Of a DNA stretch of 64,000 nt, positions 8,459 to 16,443 are shown in pieces. The notes under the pieces are model-generated. The model was not told the origin of the DNA, ran no database searches, and was given only the letters and a program-made list of their open reading frames with translations. The stretch comes from CBDDIP01 sp965229005. Its GTDB lineage: Bacteria > Actinomycetota > Acidimicrobiia > Acidimicrobiales > Ilumatobacteraceae. Position numbers and translations under genes: made by a program. The stretch spans positions 1,302,001 through 1,366,000 of the forward strand of contig CBDDIP010000002.1 in assembly GCA_965229005.1 (NCBI GenBank), written 5' to 3'. Within the stretch, counting starts at the first letter, position 1. Each line of letters begins with the position of its first letter.

Positions 8459-9916
8459 TCAGCGGATGAGGAAGTTGGTGAACTGCCAGGGGTCGCTGGT
8501 GTCGACGTGGGCGGCTTCGTCGCTGTAGTTGGCGAACAGGTCGCGTCGGGTGCTCACCGGGTCCCAGTCGCTGGCACCGCTGTGGAACGTGCCGAGGTAG
8601 CGCTTGGCCACCCCGAGGACGTCCTCCCACGGCAGGTCGTCGGGAACGCACAGACCTTCGTTCGGGTGCTCGAACATCCACGTCAGCGCGCCGAGGATCG
8701 ATCCGGCCACCTGCAACGTCGTCGCGTTCTGGCTGGGCACGATCGCCCGCGCTTCGTCGATGGACAGGAGCGAGCCGGTCCACCACGAGCTGTACGGGTG
8801 GCCCATCAGCAGCACACCGAGCTCGTCGCGACCGCTGACGATCTCGTCGTTGAGGATGCGCTGCTCGGTCTGGATCTCCCAGTTGCGCATGCGCAGTTCG
8901 AGCACGCTGTTGATGGCCGCATCGGACGGGTGGTAGGCGTAGTGCACGGTCGGTCGGTACAGCGCGTTGCCGAACTCGTCGTTGACCGTGAGGTGCTCGC
9001 ACATCGTGAACGCCTCGCCGTGGCGGATGACCATCCCGCGGATCTCACCCTGCGGCACCCAGCTGCGCACCCACGTCTCCATGCCCGGGCGGGCGATGCA
9101 GATCTGGTTGCACGGGCCCTCGCCGGTGTGGATGAACGCGTTCGGCGGCAAGCGCTTCTCGTGCGTGCCCCAGCCCATCTCGGCGGGCGCGACGCCCTCT
9201 TCGTAGAAGCCCTCGACCGACCACGTGTTGACGAACTCGTTGGTCCGCTTCGGCGTGTTGCTGACCTGTGTGTCGCGTTCGGCGATGTGGATCACCTTCG
9301 TGCCGGTGAGCATCCCCAGGTGGTTGTAGGCACGGTCGGCGAGCGCGGTCTCGAGCGCAGCGACGTCGCCGGCCAGCCCGTCGCTGAGCATCTTCGTGGC
9401 GATCTCGGTGAGCGCCTGCTTGGCGAAGTGGCTGACGAGCCCGGGGTTGGCACCGTGTTCGACGATCGCCGTCGCGCCGTTGTTGTCGGGCCACGACGCC
9501 TTCATTCGCCGCAGGCTCATGTGCCGCACATAGAGGGTGCGCTCGAGGGGCGGCGTGGTGGTCATCTCGTCGTACGGGTTCCACAGCTCGACGCTCGTGT
9601 TGAGGTAGCGAACGCCATGGTCGCGACACCACTGCAGGATCGTCGGGTTGTCGATGTTCCAGGCGAGGTCGAGCAGCAGGTCGCCGTCGGACACGCGCGC
9701 CGACAGGAAGTCGTCGATGTTCTCCGGGGTGACGCGGTCCTGCTCGTAGCGGACTCCCTGCTCCAACGCCCAGCCGATGCGGGCGCGGTTGTCGAGGAAG
9801 TCGACGACGGTGATGCGATCGGGCTCGATGCCCAGATCACGGACCAGCAGCGGCACGGTGCACTGGGCGACCGAACCACATCCGAGCACCAGGACGCGCT
9901 CGGGGCGTCGGGTCAA
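8459..9916 (-). CDS. hss: Homospermidine synthase
   Basis: This 485-residue enzyme of the saccharopine dehydrogenase-like superfamily joins aminobutyl groups to make sym-homospermidine from putrescine (or spermidine plus putrescine) using enzyme-bound NAD. An N-terminal Rossmann motif VLVLGCGSVAQCTVPLL is followed by an Asp-ending strand (VVDFLDNR). The TSVELWNPYDE and EHGANPGLVSHFAK segments are typical of bacterial homospermidine synthases, and the length matches the family (about 475-485). I place the start at TTG 9916, whose TTGA overlaps the stop of the 44-codon ORF upstream, with a GGAG about 10 bases before it. Longer GTG/ATG starts upstream would read through that small ORF in another frame and give non-homologous sequence. 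Cytoplasmic polyamine pathway. Confidence 0.88.
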   Translation of the reverse strand: MTRRPERVLVLGCGSVAQCTVPLLVRDLGIEPDRITVVDFLDNRARIGWALEQGVRYEQDRVTPENIDDFLSARVSDGDLLLDLAWNIDNPTILQWCRDHGVRYLNTSVELWNPYDEMTTTPPLERTLYVRHMSLRRMKASWPDNNGATAIVEHGANPGLVSHFAKQALTEIATKMLSDGLAGDVAALETALADRAYNHLGMLTGTKVIHIAERDTQVSNTPKRTNEFVNTWSVEGFYEEGVAPAEMGWGTHEKRLPPNAFIHTGEGPCNQICIARPGMETWVRSWVPQGEIRGMVIRHGEAFTMCEHLTVNDEFGNALYRPTVHYAYHPSDAAINSVLELRMRNWEIQTEQRILNDEIVSGRDELGVLLMGHPYSSWWTGSLLSIDEARAIVPSQNATTLQVAGSILGALTWMFEHPNEGLCVPDDLPWEDVLGVAKRYLGTFHSGASDWDPVSTRRDLFANYSDEAAHVDTSDPWQFTNFLIR

Positions 9917-10047
9917 CGAACGGGCTCCGGGGTGAGCTCGGCGAGCTCGCGCTCGATCGTCTCGGTGGAAGCGGCCGCGTACAGGCTCTGCCAGTCGTAG
10001 CTGATGCCCTTGCGGCCGTTGTTCACGGTGCCGTTGAACTCGTTCAT
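9913..10047 (-). CDS. 44-residue small protein or leader peptide coupled to homospermidine synthase
   Basis: A complete ATG-to-TGA frame encodes 44 residues, beginning MNEFNGTVNNGRKG and ending ELAELTPEPVR. The composition is protein-like, with an aromatic ISYDWQSLY core and an amphipathic ETIERELAEL helix. Its stop overlaps the TTG start of homospermidine synthase (TTGA), the geometry of translational coupling. I do not recognise the protein. It may be a small partner of the enzyme, or a leader peptide controlling hss translation in response to polyamines. It has no membrane segment and no Cys. It is short enough that standard gene callers could miss it. Confidence 0.6.
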   Translation of the reverse strand: MNEFNGTVNNGRKGISYDWQSLYAAASTETIERELAELTPEPVR

Positions 10048-10099
10048 TGCGGGCCCTTTCGGGTGGGGGAGTGCGATCACGTCCTTGGGATGTACTCGT

Positions 10100-10126
10100 C
10101 CCTGCGGCGGTCTCTCCGTCGCAGGG
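10100..10126 (-). promoter_or_regulatory. Hairpin in the 5' leader of the small ORF-hss transcript
   Basis: CCCTGCGGCG pairs with CGTCGCAGGG across a 7-base loop (10-bp stem with one G-T). It lies about 53 bp upstream of the small ORF start. No T-tract follows on the minus strand, so it is not an obvious terminator. A leader-RNA control element is possible but unproven. Confidence 0.35.
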
Positions 10127-10168
10127 CTTGCGCACCATAACGACGTGCACTGCCCCTCGCTACTGGCT

Positions 10169-10197
10169 GACTCATCAAACAGCCCGGCTGACGAGTC
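10169..10197 (-). terminator. Hairpin downstream of the acyl-CoA synthetase gene
   Basis: GACTCATCA pairs with TGACGAGTC (one G-T) around an 11-base loop, 15 bp past the stop of the synthetase gene on the minus strand. There is no clear T-tract, as is common in GC-rich actinobacteria, so the terminator call rests on position and stem only. Confidence 0.35.
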
Positions 10198-10212
10198 GGT
10201 CAGTGAACGGTG

Positions 10213-11766
10213 CTAGTTGACCTGCTTGACCTGGCCCGCCCAGTACGGCTCGCGCAGCTTGAACTTCTGCAGCTTGCCGGTGGCCGTGCGGGCCAGCGAG
10301 TCGCGGAACTCGACCTGCTTCGGGCACTTGTAGCCGGCCAACTTGGTCTTCGTGTAGGCGATCACCTCGGCCTCGCTGAGCGGCGAACCGGCGACCTTGA
10401 CGACGAGTGCCATCACCAGTTCGCCCCACTTCTCGTCGGGCACGCCGATGACGGCGACCTCGGTGATCTCCGGGTGGCTGAAGATGGCGTCCTCGACCTC
10501 GATCGAGCTGACGTTCTCGCCGCCGGAGATGATCACGTCCTTCTTGCGGTCGCTGATCGTGACGTAGTGGTCGTCGTCGAGGAACCCGCCGTCGCCGGTG
10601 TGGAACCACTCCGGTCCGTCGGGGTCGTCGCTGGCCGCGTGGATGGCCGCGGCGGTGGCCTCCGGCTGGGCCCAGTAGCCGCCCATGATGTGGTTGCCGC
10701 GAGCGAGCACCTCGCCGTCGGCGGAGATGCGCACCTCGACGCCGATCGCCGCGCCGCCGGCGCGGCTGAGCCGGGATGCGCGCTCCGATGGCGGCAGGTC
10801 GTCGAGCTCGGCGCGGCGCCGGTTCATCGTCAGCAGGGGAGTGGTCTCGGTGAGCCCGTAGATCTGGATGAACTCCCAACCGAGCTCGCTCTCGATGCGC
10901 TCGATGGTCTTGGTCGGCGGCGGCGCACCGGCCAGCACCATGCGCACCGTGCCCTTGCCTGGCAGCGGCCCGTCCCAGTTGGGGATGGCGTCGAGGATGG
11001 CGTTGGCGACCGCGGGCGCGGCACACATCAACGTCACCCCGTGGCTCTCGACTCGGCGCAGGATCTCGGCACCGTCGACCTTGCGCAGGATGATGTGCTT
11101 GGCGCCCATGCCGGTGACGGCGTAGAGCACTCCCCACCCGTTGCAGTGGAACTGCGGCAGCGTGTGCAGGTACACGTCTCGGTCGTTGACGCCGAGCTGC
11201 CAGCCGAACGTCGTGGCGTTCAGCCAGATGTTGCGGTGGGTCAGCTGCACGCCCTTCGGCCGCGCCGTGGTGCCGCTGGTGTAGTTGATGGTCGCCGTGG
11301 CGTCCTCGTCGTACACCCACGGCTTCGGCTCGGCGTGCTCGAGCGGTGAGTCGCTGTCGGCCCCGATGATGGCGCGGTGCTCGCACTGGACCTCGGCGAG
11401 CGCATCTTCGAGCTCGGGGTCGACGAGCAGCACACGTGCGCCGCTGTGCTCGACGATGTACTTGACCTCTTCGGCGACGAGACGGAAGTTGATCGGCACG
11501 AGCACCCGGCCGGAGCCGCTGACACCGAACAAGGCCGTGAGCAGCCGCGCCGAGTTCTGGCTGACGATGGCGACGCGTTCGCCGATGCCGATGTCGAGCG
11601 CGTCGAGGTGGGCTGCCATCGCCCGTGCCCGCTGCGCCATCTCCGCGTACGTGAACGAGCCCCAGCTCTCGGCCGGCTGGTCGGGTTCGTCGACCACGGC
11701 GATGCGGTTGGGGAAGAGGTCCTCGGCGCGCCGGAGGAAGTCGTTGACCGTCAGTGCCACCTTCAT
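10213..11766 (-). CDS. Acyl-CoA synthetase (AMP-binding, ANL superfamily)
   Basis: This 517-residue enzyme activates a carboxylic acid as acyl-AMP and then transfers it to CoA. The P-loop-like motif YTSGTTARPKGV lies near residue 162. The A5-type motif IYGLTETTP, the STGDxG-type HTGDGGFLDDD, the hinge SDRKKDVIISGGENVSS and the C-terminal catalytic lysine motif ARTATGKLQK are all in order. Length and motifs fit medium/long-chain fatty-acid or aryl-acid CoA ligases; the substrate cannot be read from the sequence. The ATG at 11766 (MKVALTVNDFLRRAEDLFP) is chosen because homology begins there, although the frame is open upstream and the ribosome site is weak. It is divergent from the DEAD-box helicase gene, with 95 bp between. 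Confidence 0.88.
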   Translation of the reverse strand: MKVALTVNDFLRRAEDLFPNRIAVVDEPDQPAESWGSFTYAEMAQRARAMAAHLDALDIGIGERVAIVSQNSARLLTALFGVSGSGRVLVPINFRLVAEEVKYIVEHSGARVLLVDPELEDALAEVQCEHRAIIGADSDSPLEHAEPKPWVYDEDATATINYTSGTTARPKGVQLTHRNIWLNATTFGWQLGVNDRDVYLHTLPQFHCNGWGVLYAVTGMGAKHIILRKVDGAEILRRVESHGVTLMCAAPAVANAILDAIPNWDGPLPGKGTVRMVLAGAPPPTKTIERIESELGWEFIQIYGLTETTPLLTMNRRRAELDDLPPSERASRLSRAGGAAIGVEVRISADGEVLARGNHIMGGYWAQPEATAAAIHAASDDPDGPEWFHTGDGGFLDDDHYVTISDRKKDVIISGGENVSSIEVEDAIFSHPEITEVAVIGVPDEKWGELVMALVVKVAGSPLSEAEVIAYTKTKLAGYKCPKQVEFRDSLARTATGKLQKFKLREPYWAGQVKQVN

Positions 11767-11861
11767 CGCCGCATCATTGCCCACCGATGGCCCCCGGGTC
11801 GATGCCCGCGTTCGGCGAACCCCCTGATCGGGCGGGGTTGGCGGGTACCCTGGGAAGCGAC

Positions 11862-13148
11862 ATGCCTGAAAACACACGCCCACCGGGGGCGCCGCGGCGC
11901 CGTCGCCGCCAACCGAAGCCAATGGGTGACCGAGCGGTCGACGTCTCCGCTGCACCCACCGTCGTCCTCGATCCCGACTCGTACGTGCCCACCGGGTTCA
12001 TCGAGCTCGGCGTGCCCGAAGAGGTCGACATGGGCCTGGCGGCCGCCGGCTTCACCACCCCCTTCGCCATCCAGACCAAAGCCATCCCCGTCGCCCTCAC
12101 CGGTCGCGACGTGTGCGGCCGTGCCCGCACCGGCTCCGGCAAGACGCTCGCCTTCGGTGTGCCGATGCTGGCCCGCCTCGACGGCGAGTCCGAGCCGCGT
12201 CGCCCGTTGGCGATGGTGCTCGTGCCCACCCGGGAGCTCGCGCTCCAGGTGTCCGAGGTGCTCGCCCCGGTTGCGTTGGCCACGAAGCGCAGCGTGCTCG
12301 CCGTCTACGGCGGCGCGTCTCGTCATCAGCAGATCGAAGCGCTGCAGCGCGGCGTCGACGTCATCGTCGCCACCCCGTTGCGCCTCATCGACCTGTTGAA
12401 GGAGAACGAGCTCGACCTCGACCAGGTGCAGATCGTCGTGCTCGACGAAGCCGACCGCATGGCCGACGACGGGTTCACCCCGCAGGTCGAGTGGATCCTG
12501 CGCAAGGTCACGGCCGTCCACCAGACGATGCTGTTCTCGGCAACGCTCGACGGCGACGTCGGCCACCTCGTGCAGCGCTACATGAAGGACCCGGAGGAGG
12601 TGGCCATCGACTCGGCCACCGACACCGTCGGCACGATGCACCACCTGTTCCTCGCCGTGCACCACATGGACAAGGACAAGGTGATCGCCTCGATCGCCAG
12701 CGCGATCGACAAGACGATCGTGTTCTGCCAGACCAAGCGCACGTGCGACCGCGTCGAGGAGAAGCTGCAGGAGCTCGGCGTGCGCGCCGCGGCGATCCAC
12801 GGCGACCTGGCCCAGGTGTCGCGCGAGAAGGCACTGCGTCGCTTCACCGAAGGTGAGCTCGCCGTGCTGGTGGCCACCGACGTCGCGGCTCGTGGCATCG
12901 ACATCGACGACATCGGCGCGGTCATCCACTACGAGCCGGCCGGCGATGCGAAGGACTACCTGCACCGCAGCGGTCGCACGGCCCGCGCCGGGCGCGACGG
13001 CTGGGCGATCACGTTGGCCGAGTACAACCAGCACACCCAGGTGCGCATCCTGCAGCGCGGCTTGCGACTGCACGTGGCGCCGCCGGTCGAGGTGTTCAGC
13101 AACAACCCGAAGCTGAAGCACCTCGCCGACTTCGAAGCCGACGCCTGA
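11862..13148 (+). CDS. DEAD-box ATP-dependent RNA helicase
   Basis: The 428-residue protein has a basic N-terminal tail followed by both RecA-like helicase domains. Visible motifs in order: Q motif (FAIQTKAIP), Walker A ARTGSGKT near residue 88, PTRELA, the DEAD box VLDEADRM near 195, SAT (FSATL), ATDVAARGIDID, and HRSGRTARAG. It should unwind or remodel RNA using ATP, in ribosome assembly or mRNA turnover; which bacterial DEAD-box subgroup it belongs to is unclear. It lacks the long C-terminal RNA-binding domains of DeaD. The start at ATG 11862 is preceded by a GGGAAG ribosome site; the open frame upstream is out of context. Confidence 0.9.
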   Translation: MPENTRPPGAPRRRRRQPKPMGDRAVDVSAAPTVVLDPDSYVPTGFIELGVPEEVDMGLAAAGFTTPFAIQTKAIPVALTGRDVCGRARTGSGKTLAFGVPMLARLDGESEPRRPLAMVLVPTRELALQVSEVLAPVALATKRSVLAVYGGASRHQQIEALQRGVDVIVATPLRLIDLLKENELDLDQVQIVVLDEADRMADDGFTPQVEWILRKVTAVHQTMLFSATLDGDVGHLVQRYMKDPEEVAIDSATDTVGTMHHLFLAVHHMDKDKVIASIASAIDKTIVFCQTKRTCDRVEEKLQELGVRAAAIHGDLAQVSREKALRRFTEGELAVLVATDVAARGIDIDDIGAVIHYEPAGDAKDYLHRSGRTARAGRDGWAITLAEYNQHTQVRILQRGLRLHVAPPVEVFSNNPKLKHLADFEADA

Positions 13149-13163
13149 TCCTCGCCGGTCTGG

Positions 13164-13751
13164 CTACCTCGGCAGCCAGGCCGGGCGCTTCGACTCGTAG
13201 TCGCTGATGTCGGCCGCATGGGTGAGCGTGATGCCGACGTCGTCCAGGCCACCCAGGTAGCGCTCCTGCGTCGCGGTGTCCATCGGGAACGGCTCGACGA
13301 GCCCGGCTGACGGCACCTCGACGAGCAACCGCTCCATGTCGACGGTGATCTCCGTCTGCGGATCGGCCTCGATCAGCGCCCACAGCTTGGTCACCACCGG
13401 CTCCGGCAGCACGACCGGGACGAGTCCGTTCTTGGTGCAGTTGTTGCGGAAGATGTCGCTGAAGCTCGGTGCGATGACCGCGTCGAAGCCGCCCTGCTGG
13501 ATGGCCCACACGGCGTGCTCGCGCGACGAGCCGACGCCGAACGCCGGCCCGGCGACGAGGATCGACGCCCCGGCGTAGCGCTCGTCGTTGAGCACGAAGT
13601 CGCGGTCGTCCTTCCACGTCGAGAAGAGGCCCTTCTCGAAACCGGTGCGCTCGACGCGCTTGAGCCACTCGGCAGGGATGATCTGATCGGTGTCGACGTC
13701 GCTGCGCTTGAGCGGCACGCCGGTTCCGGAGAGGACACGAACAGCTTTCAC
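13164..13751 (-). CDS. leuD: 3-isopropylmalate dehydratase small subunit
   Basis: LeuD pairs with LeuC to isomerise 2-isopropylmalate to 3-isopropylmalate in leucine synthesis. The 195-residue protein has the swivel-domain signatures: LKRSDVDTDQIIPAEWLK near the N-terminus, GPAFGVGSSREHAVWA, and a NNCTKNGLVPV segment. The GTG start at 13751 overlaps the leuC stop by 4 bp (GTGA), showing translational coupling, and the N-terminal VKAVRVLSGTGVPLKR matches the family. The two genes form a leuCD operon behind the divergent IclR regulator. Length is normal for bacterial LeuD. Confidence 0.94.
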   Translation of the reverse strand: MKAVRVLSGTGVPLKRSDVDTDQIIPAEWLKRVERTGFEKGLFSTWKDDRDFVLNDERYAGASILVAGPAFGVGSSREHAVWAIQQGGFDAVIAPSFSDIFRNNCTKNGLVPVVLPEPVVTKLWALIEADPQTEITVDMERLLVEVPSAGLVEPFPMDTATQERYLGGLDDVGITLTHAADISDYESKRPAWLPR

Positions 13752-15157
13752 GACAGGGGCTCCAGATCGTTCGGGGTGGCGAAGTGGCCGGCGACCGCGG
13801 TCGCTGCGGCGACAGCGGGGGAGACGAGGTGGGTGCGACCGCCGCGGCCCTGACGGCCTTCGAAGTTGCGGTTGCTGGTGCTGGCGGCGCGCTCGCCGGG
13901 AGCGAGCTTGTCGGGGTTCATGGCCAGGCACATGCTGCATCCCGGCTCGCGCCAGTCGGCGCCGGCGGCACGGAAGATCTCCGGCAGCCCCTCGGCGATC
14001 GCCGCGGCCTTCACCGCGTGGCTGCCCGGCACCACCATCACGCGCGCCACCGTCACCGTTCGGCCCTTCATCACCGCGGCGGCGGCGCGCAGGTCTTCGA
14101 TGCGGCTGTTGGTGCAGCTGCCGATGAACACGGTGTCGACCGTGATGTCGCGAACCTTCGTACCGGCTTCGATGCCCATGTACTCGAGCGCACGGGCCAC
14201 CGTCTCCTGCGTCGTCGGGTCGTCGTAGTCGGACGGCGACGGGACCGTGCCGTCGATCGAGGTGACCTGTCCCGGGTTGGTGCCCCAGGTGACCTGCGGG
14301 CGCAACGAGGCGGCGTCGATGACGACCTCCTTGTCGAACGTGGCGCCCTCGTCGGTGACGAGCGTGCGCCAGTCGGCGACCGCTGCATCCCAGTCGGCGC
14401 CCTTCGGCGCGTTGGCCCGACCGTTCAGGTACTCGAACGTCGTGTCGTCGGGGGCGATCAGCCCGGCCTTGGCCCCGGCTTCGATGCTCATGTTGCACAC
14501 GGTCATCCGGCCCTCCATCGAGAGCGCCTGGATCGCCGGGCCGCGGTACTCGATGACGTGGCCGATGCCGCCGCCGGTGCCGATCTCGCCGATGATCGCC
14601 AGCACGACGTCCTTGGCGGTGACACCCTCGGGCAGATCACCGTCGACCGTCACGCTCATCCACTTCGGGCGGGTCTGCGGCAGCGTCTGCGTGGCCAGCA
14701 CGTGCTCGACCTCACTGGTGCCGATGCCGAAGGCCAGCGCGCCGAACGCGCCGTGCGTGGCGGTGTGGCTGTCGCCGCAGACGATGGTCATGCCCGGCAT
14801 CGTTCGGCCCTGCTCGGGCCCGATGACGTGGACGATGCCCTGGTTGGGGTCGCCCATCGGGAAGTTGACGATGCCGAACTCGGCGGTGTTCTCGCGCAGC
14901 ACCTCCACCTGGCGAGCCGAGATCGGGTCGGCGATCGGCTGGTCGATGTCGGCCGTCGGCACGTTGTGGTCCTCGGTGGCGACGGTCAGCTCCGGACGAC
15001 GCACGGTGCGGCCGCTGAGGCGCAAACCGTCGAACGCCTGCGGGCTGGTGACCTCGTGGACGAGGTGCAGGTCGATGTAGAGCAGGTCGGGCTCGCCGCC
15101 GCCCTCGTGAACGATGTGGCGCTCCCACACCTTTTGAGCAAGCGTTCTCGGTGACAC
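13748..15157 (-). CDS. leuC: 3-isopropylmalate dehydratase large subunit
   Basis: LeuC is the aconitase-family large subunit carrying the [4Fe-4S] cluster. The 469-residue protein shows IDLHLVHEVTSPQAFDGL near the N-terminus, CGDSHTATHGAFG, and the cluster cysteines in IGSCTNSRIEDL and EPGCSMCLAMNPD. ASTSNRNFEGRQG is the substrate-binding signature. The length is typical. Translation begins at GTG 15157, where VSPRTLAQKVWERH aligns with the usual start (M)SPRTLAEKVW. Only 33 bp separate it from the divergent regulator gene, and a perfect inverted repeat in that gap overlaps both control regions. Confidence 0.95.
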   Translation of the reverse strand: MSPRTLAQKVWERHIVHEGGGEPDLLYIDLHLVHEVTSPQAFDGLRLSGRTVRRPELTVATEDHNVPTADIDQPIADPISARQVEVLRENTAEFGIVNFPMGDPNQGIVHVIGPEQGRTMPGMTIVCGDSHTATHGAFGALAFGIGTSEVEHVLATQTLPQTRPKWMSVTVDGDLPEGVTAKDVVLAIIGEIGTGGGIGHVIEYRGPAIQALSMEGRMTVCNMSIEAGAKAGLIAPDDTTFEYLNGRANAPKGADWDAAVADWRTLVTDEGATFDKEVVIDAASLRPQVTWGTNPGQVTSIDGTVPSPSDYDDPTTQETVARALEYMGIEAGTKVRDITVDTVFIGSCTNSRIEDLRAAAAVMKGRTVTVARVMVVPGSHAVKAAAIAEGLPEIFRAAGADWREPGCSMCLAMNPDKLAPGERAASTSNRNFEGRQGRGGRTHLVSPAVAAATAVAGHFATPNDLEPLS

Positions 15158-15160
15158 GTC

Positions 15161-15177
15161 ATCTCACTTTCTGAGAT
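15161..15177. promoter_or_regulatory. Palindromic operator between leuC and the IclR regulator
   Basis: ATCTCA-ctttc-TGAGAT is a perfect 6-bp inverted repeat with a 5-bp spacer. It lies in the 33-bp gap between the divergent starts of leuC (15157) and the regulator (15191). A site this close to both starts would block either promoter or ribosome site. IclR-family proteins bind such short palindromes as dimers, so autoregulation and leuCD control are likely inferences. Confidence 0.6.
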
Positions 15178-15190
15178 AGGATTCTCGTCG

Positions 15191-15856
15191 ATGGACAGTC
15201 TAAGCGGCGTTGGCGTGATCGACAAAGGGGCATTGATCCTGCGCGTGCTCGGCGACGGCCCGCACGACCTCGCCGCACTGCAGGCCGCCACGGGGATGCC
15301 TCGCGCCACCGCTCACCGGCTGGCTTCAGCGCTCGAGGCGCACCACCTCGTTCGCCGCGACGGTCAAGGTCGGTTCTGCCTCGGCTTCGAGCTGATCCGC
15401 CTGGGTCGCGCCGCGGCCGACGCGTTCCCACTGGGCGAGCTGGCCCGTCCGATCCTGGTCGCGCTGCGCGATCGAACCGGCGAGAGCGTGCAGCTGTACG
15501 TGCGCGAAGCAGATGGTCGCCGCTGCATCGTCTCGCTGCCGTCGCCGCACGCGCTGCGCTGGATCGTGCCCGAGGGCGCGTTGCTGCCGCTCGGCGTCGG
15601 TTCCGCCGGCAAGGTGCTGAGCGGCACCGGCCAACCGGGCGGCGACGCGTTCGCCGAGAGCGTGGAGGAACGCGAGGCGGGCGTCGCGTCCGTCAGCGCG
15701 GCAGTCACCGATGCGGCCGGGAACGTGATCGCCGCGATCAGCGTGTCGGGTCCCGTCGAACGGCTCACGCGACGCCCGTCGAAGCGGTTCGGCGCCGACG
15801 TTCGCACCGCCGCGGGTGAACTGTCGCTCTCGTTGCCTCGTTCATTGCTCGCATGA
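15191..15856 (+). CDS. IclR-family regulator, NdgR/LtbR-like
   Basis: This 221-residue regulator has an N-terminal winged helix-turn-helix (LAALQAATGMPRATAHRLASAL, residues about 28-49, shown here as its key helix) and a C-terminal IclR effector domain with the usual GVASVSAAVTDAAGNVIAAISV-type strand region. It is short, like NdgR of Streptomyces and LtbR of Corynebacterium. Those regulators are encoded divergently from leuCD and control branched-chain amino-acid genes. The arrangement here is the same, so I infer the same role. It starts at ATG 15191. Confidence 0.85.
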   Translation: MDSLSGVGVIDKGALILRVLGDGPHDLAALQAATGMPRATAHRLASALEAHHLVRRDGQGRFCLGFELIRLGRAAADAFPLGELARPILVALRDRTGESVQLYVREADGRRCIVSLPSPHALRWIVPEGALLPLGVGSAGKVLSGTGQPGGDAFAESVEEREAGVASVSAAVTDAAGNVIAAISVSGPVERLTRRPSKRFGADVRTAAGELSLSLPRSLLA

Positions 15857-15942
15857 CCTGCGGATGAGGCATGATGGGGACTCACACACGTGGCGGTCTC
15901 GGGGATGGATCCTGAGACGCTGTTCGAGGAGGATTCCCACTC

Positions 15943-16398
15943 ATGTCCATCGAAGCGGCTTTCGAATTCCTCGGTAGCCACGAACTTCTGACGATCTCGA
16001 CGGCGTCGAAGGATGGCGTGCCGCACGCCGCCCCTTCGTTCTATGCCCTCGAGGGCCACAACATCCTGTTCAGCACGTCCGACAAGACGACCACCGGTCG
16101 CAACATCGCGGCCAACCCGATCGCCGCAGTGGCAGCGGGCGATGCACCCGATCCCGGCCAGACGTGGGACGACGCCAAAGGCATCCAGATCGTCGGCAAG
16201 GTCGTGTCGCTCAGCGGCGACGAGGCCACCAGCGCAGCGGAGAAGCTGAAGGGTCAGTACTCGCATCTCGGCGACGGGATCCTGCAGTCGCACTTCTTCC
16301 GTCTCGAGCCGACCTCGGTCGACTACATCCGCAACGCGCCGGACGGCGACGAGGAGTTCGAGCCGCTCGGCGTCGACTGGACTCGCGAGAGCTACTGA
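15943..16398 (+). CDS. Pyridoxamine 5'-phosphate oxidase-fold (PPOX-class) flavin/F420-binding protein
   Basis: The 151-residue protein has the split beta-barrel layout of PPOX-class proteins. It begins with a helix and the strand LLTISTASKDGVPHAAP, which is the usual 'L.T...DG.P...P' start, followed by ILFSTSDKTTTGRNIAANPIA, the region that contacts cofactor phosphate in relatives. The domain ends in FFRLEPTSVDYIRN. Such proteins bind FMN, F420 or haem and perform small redox reactions; which cofactor applies here cannot be decided. An AGGAGG-like site (GAGGAGGATTCC) precedes ATG 15943. It sits between the IclR gene and an Hsp70-like gene without obvious link to either. Confidence 0.75.
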   Translation: MSIEAAFEFLGSHELLTISTASKDGVPHAAPSFYALEGHNILFSTSDKTTTGRNIAANPIAAVAAGDAPDPGQTWDDAKGIQIVGKVVSLSGDEATSAAEKLKGQYSHLGDGILQSHFFRLEPTSVDYIRNAPDGDEEFEPLGVDWTRESY

Positions 16399-16443
16399 TC
16401 GGTCGGGCGCCGCTCGGTGCCCTCCCATGATCGACGGGCGCCC

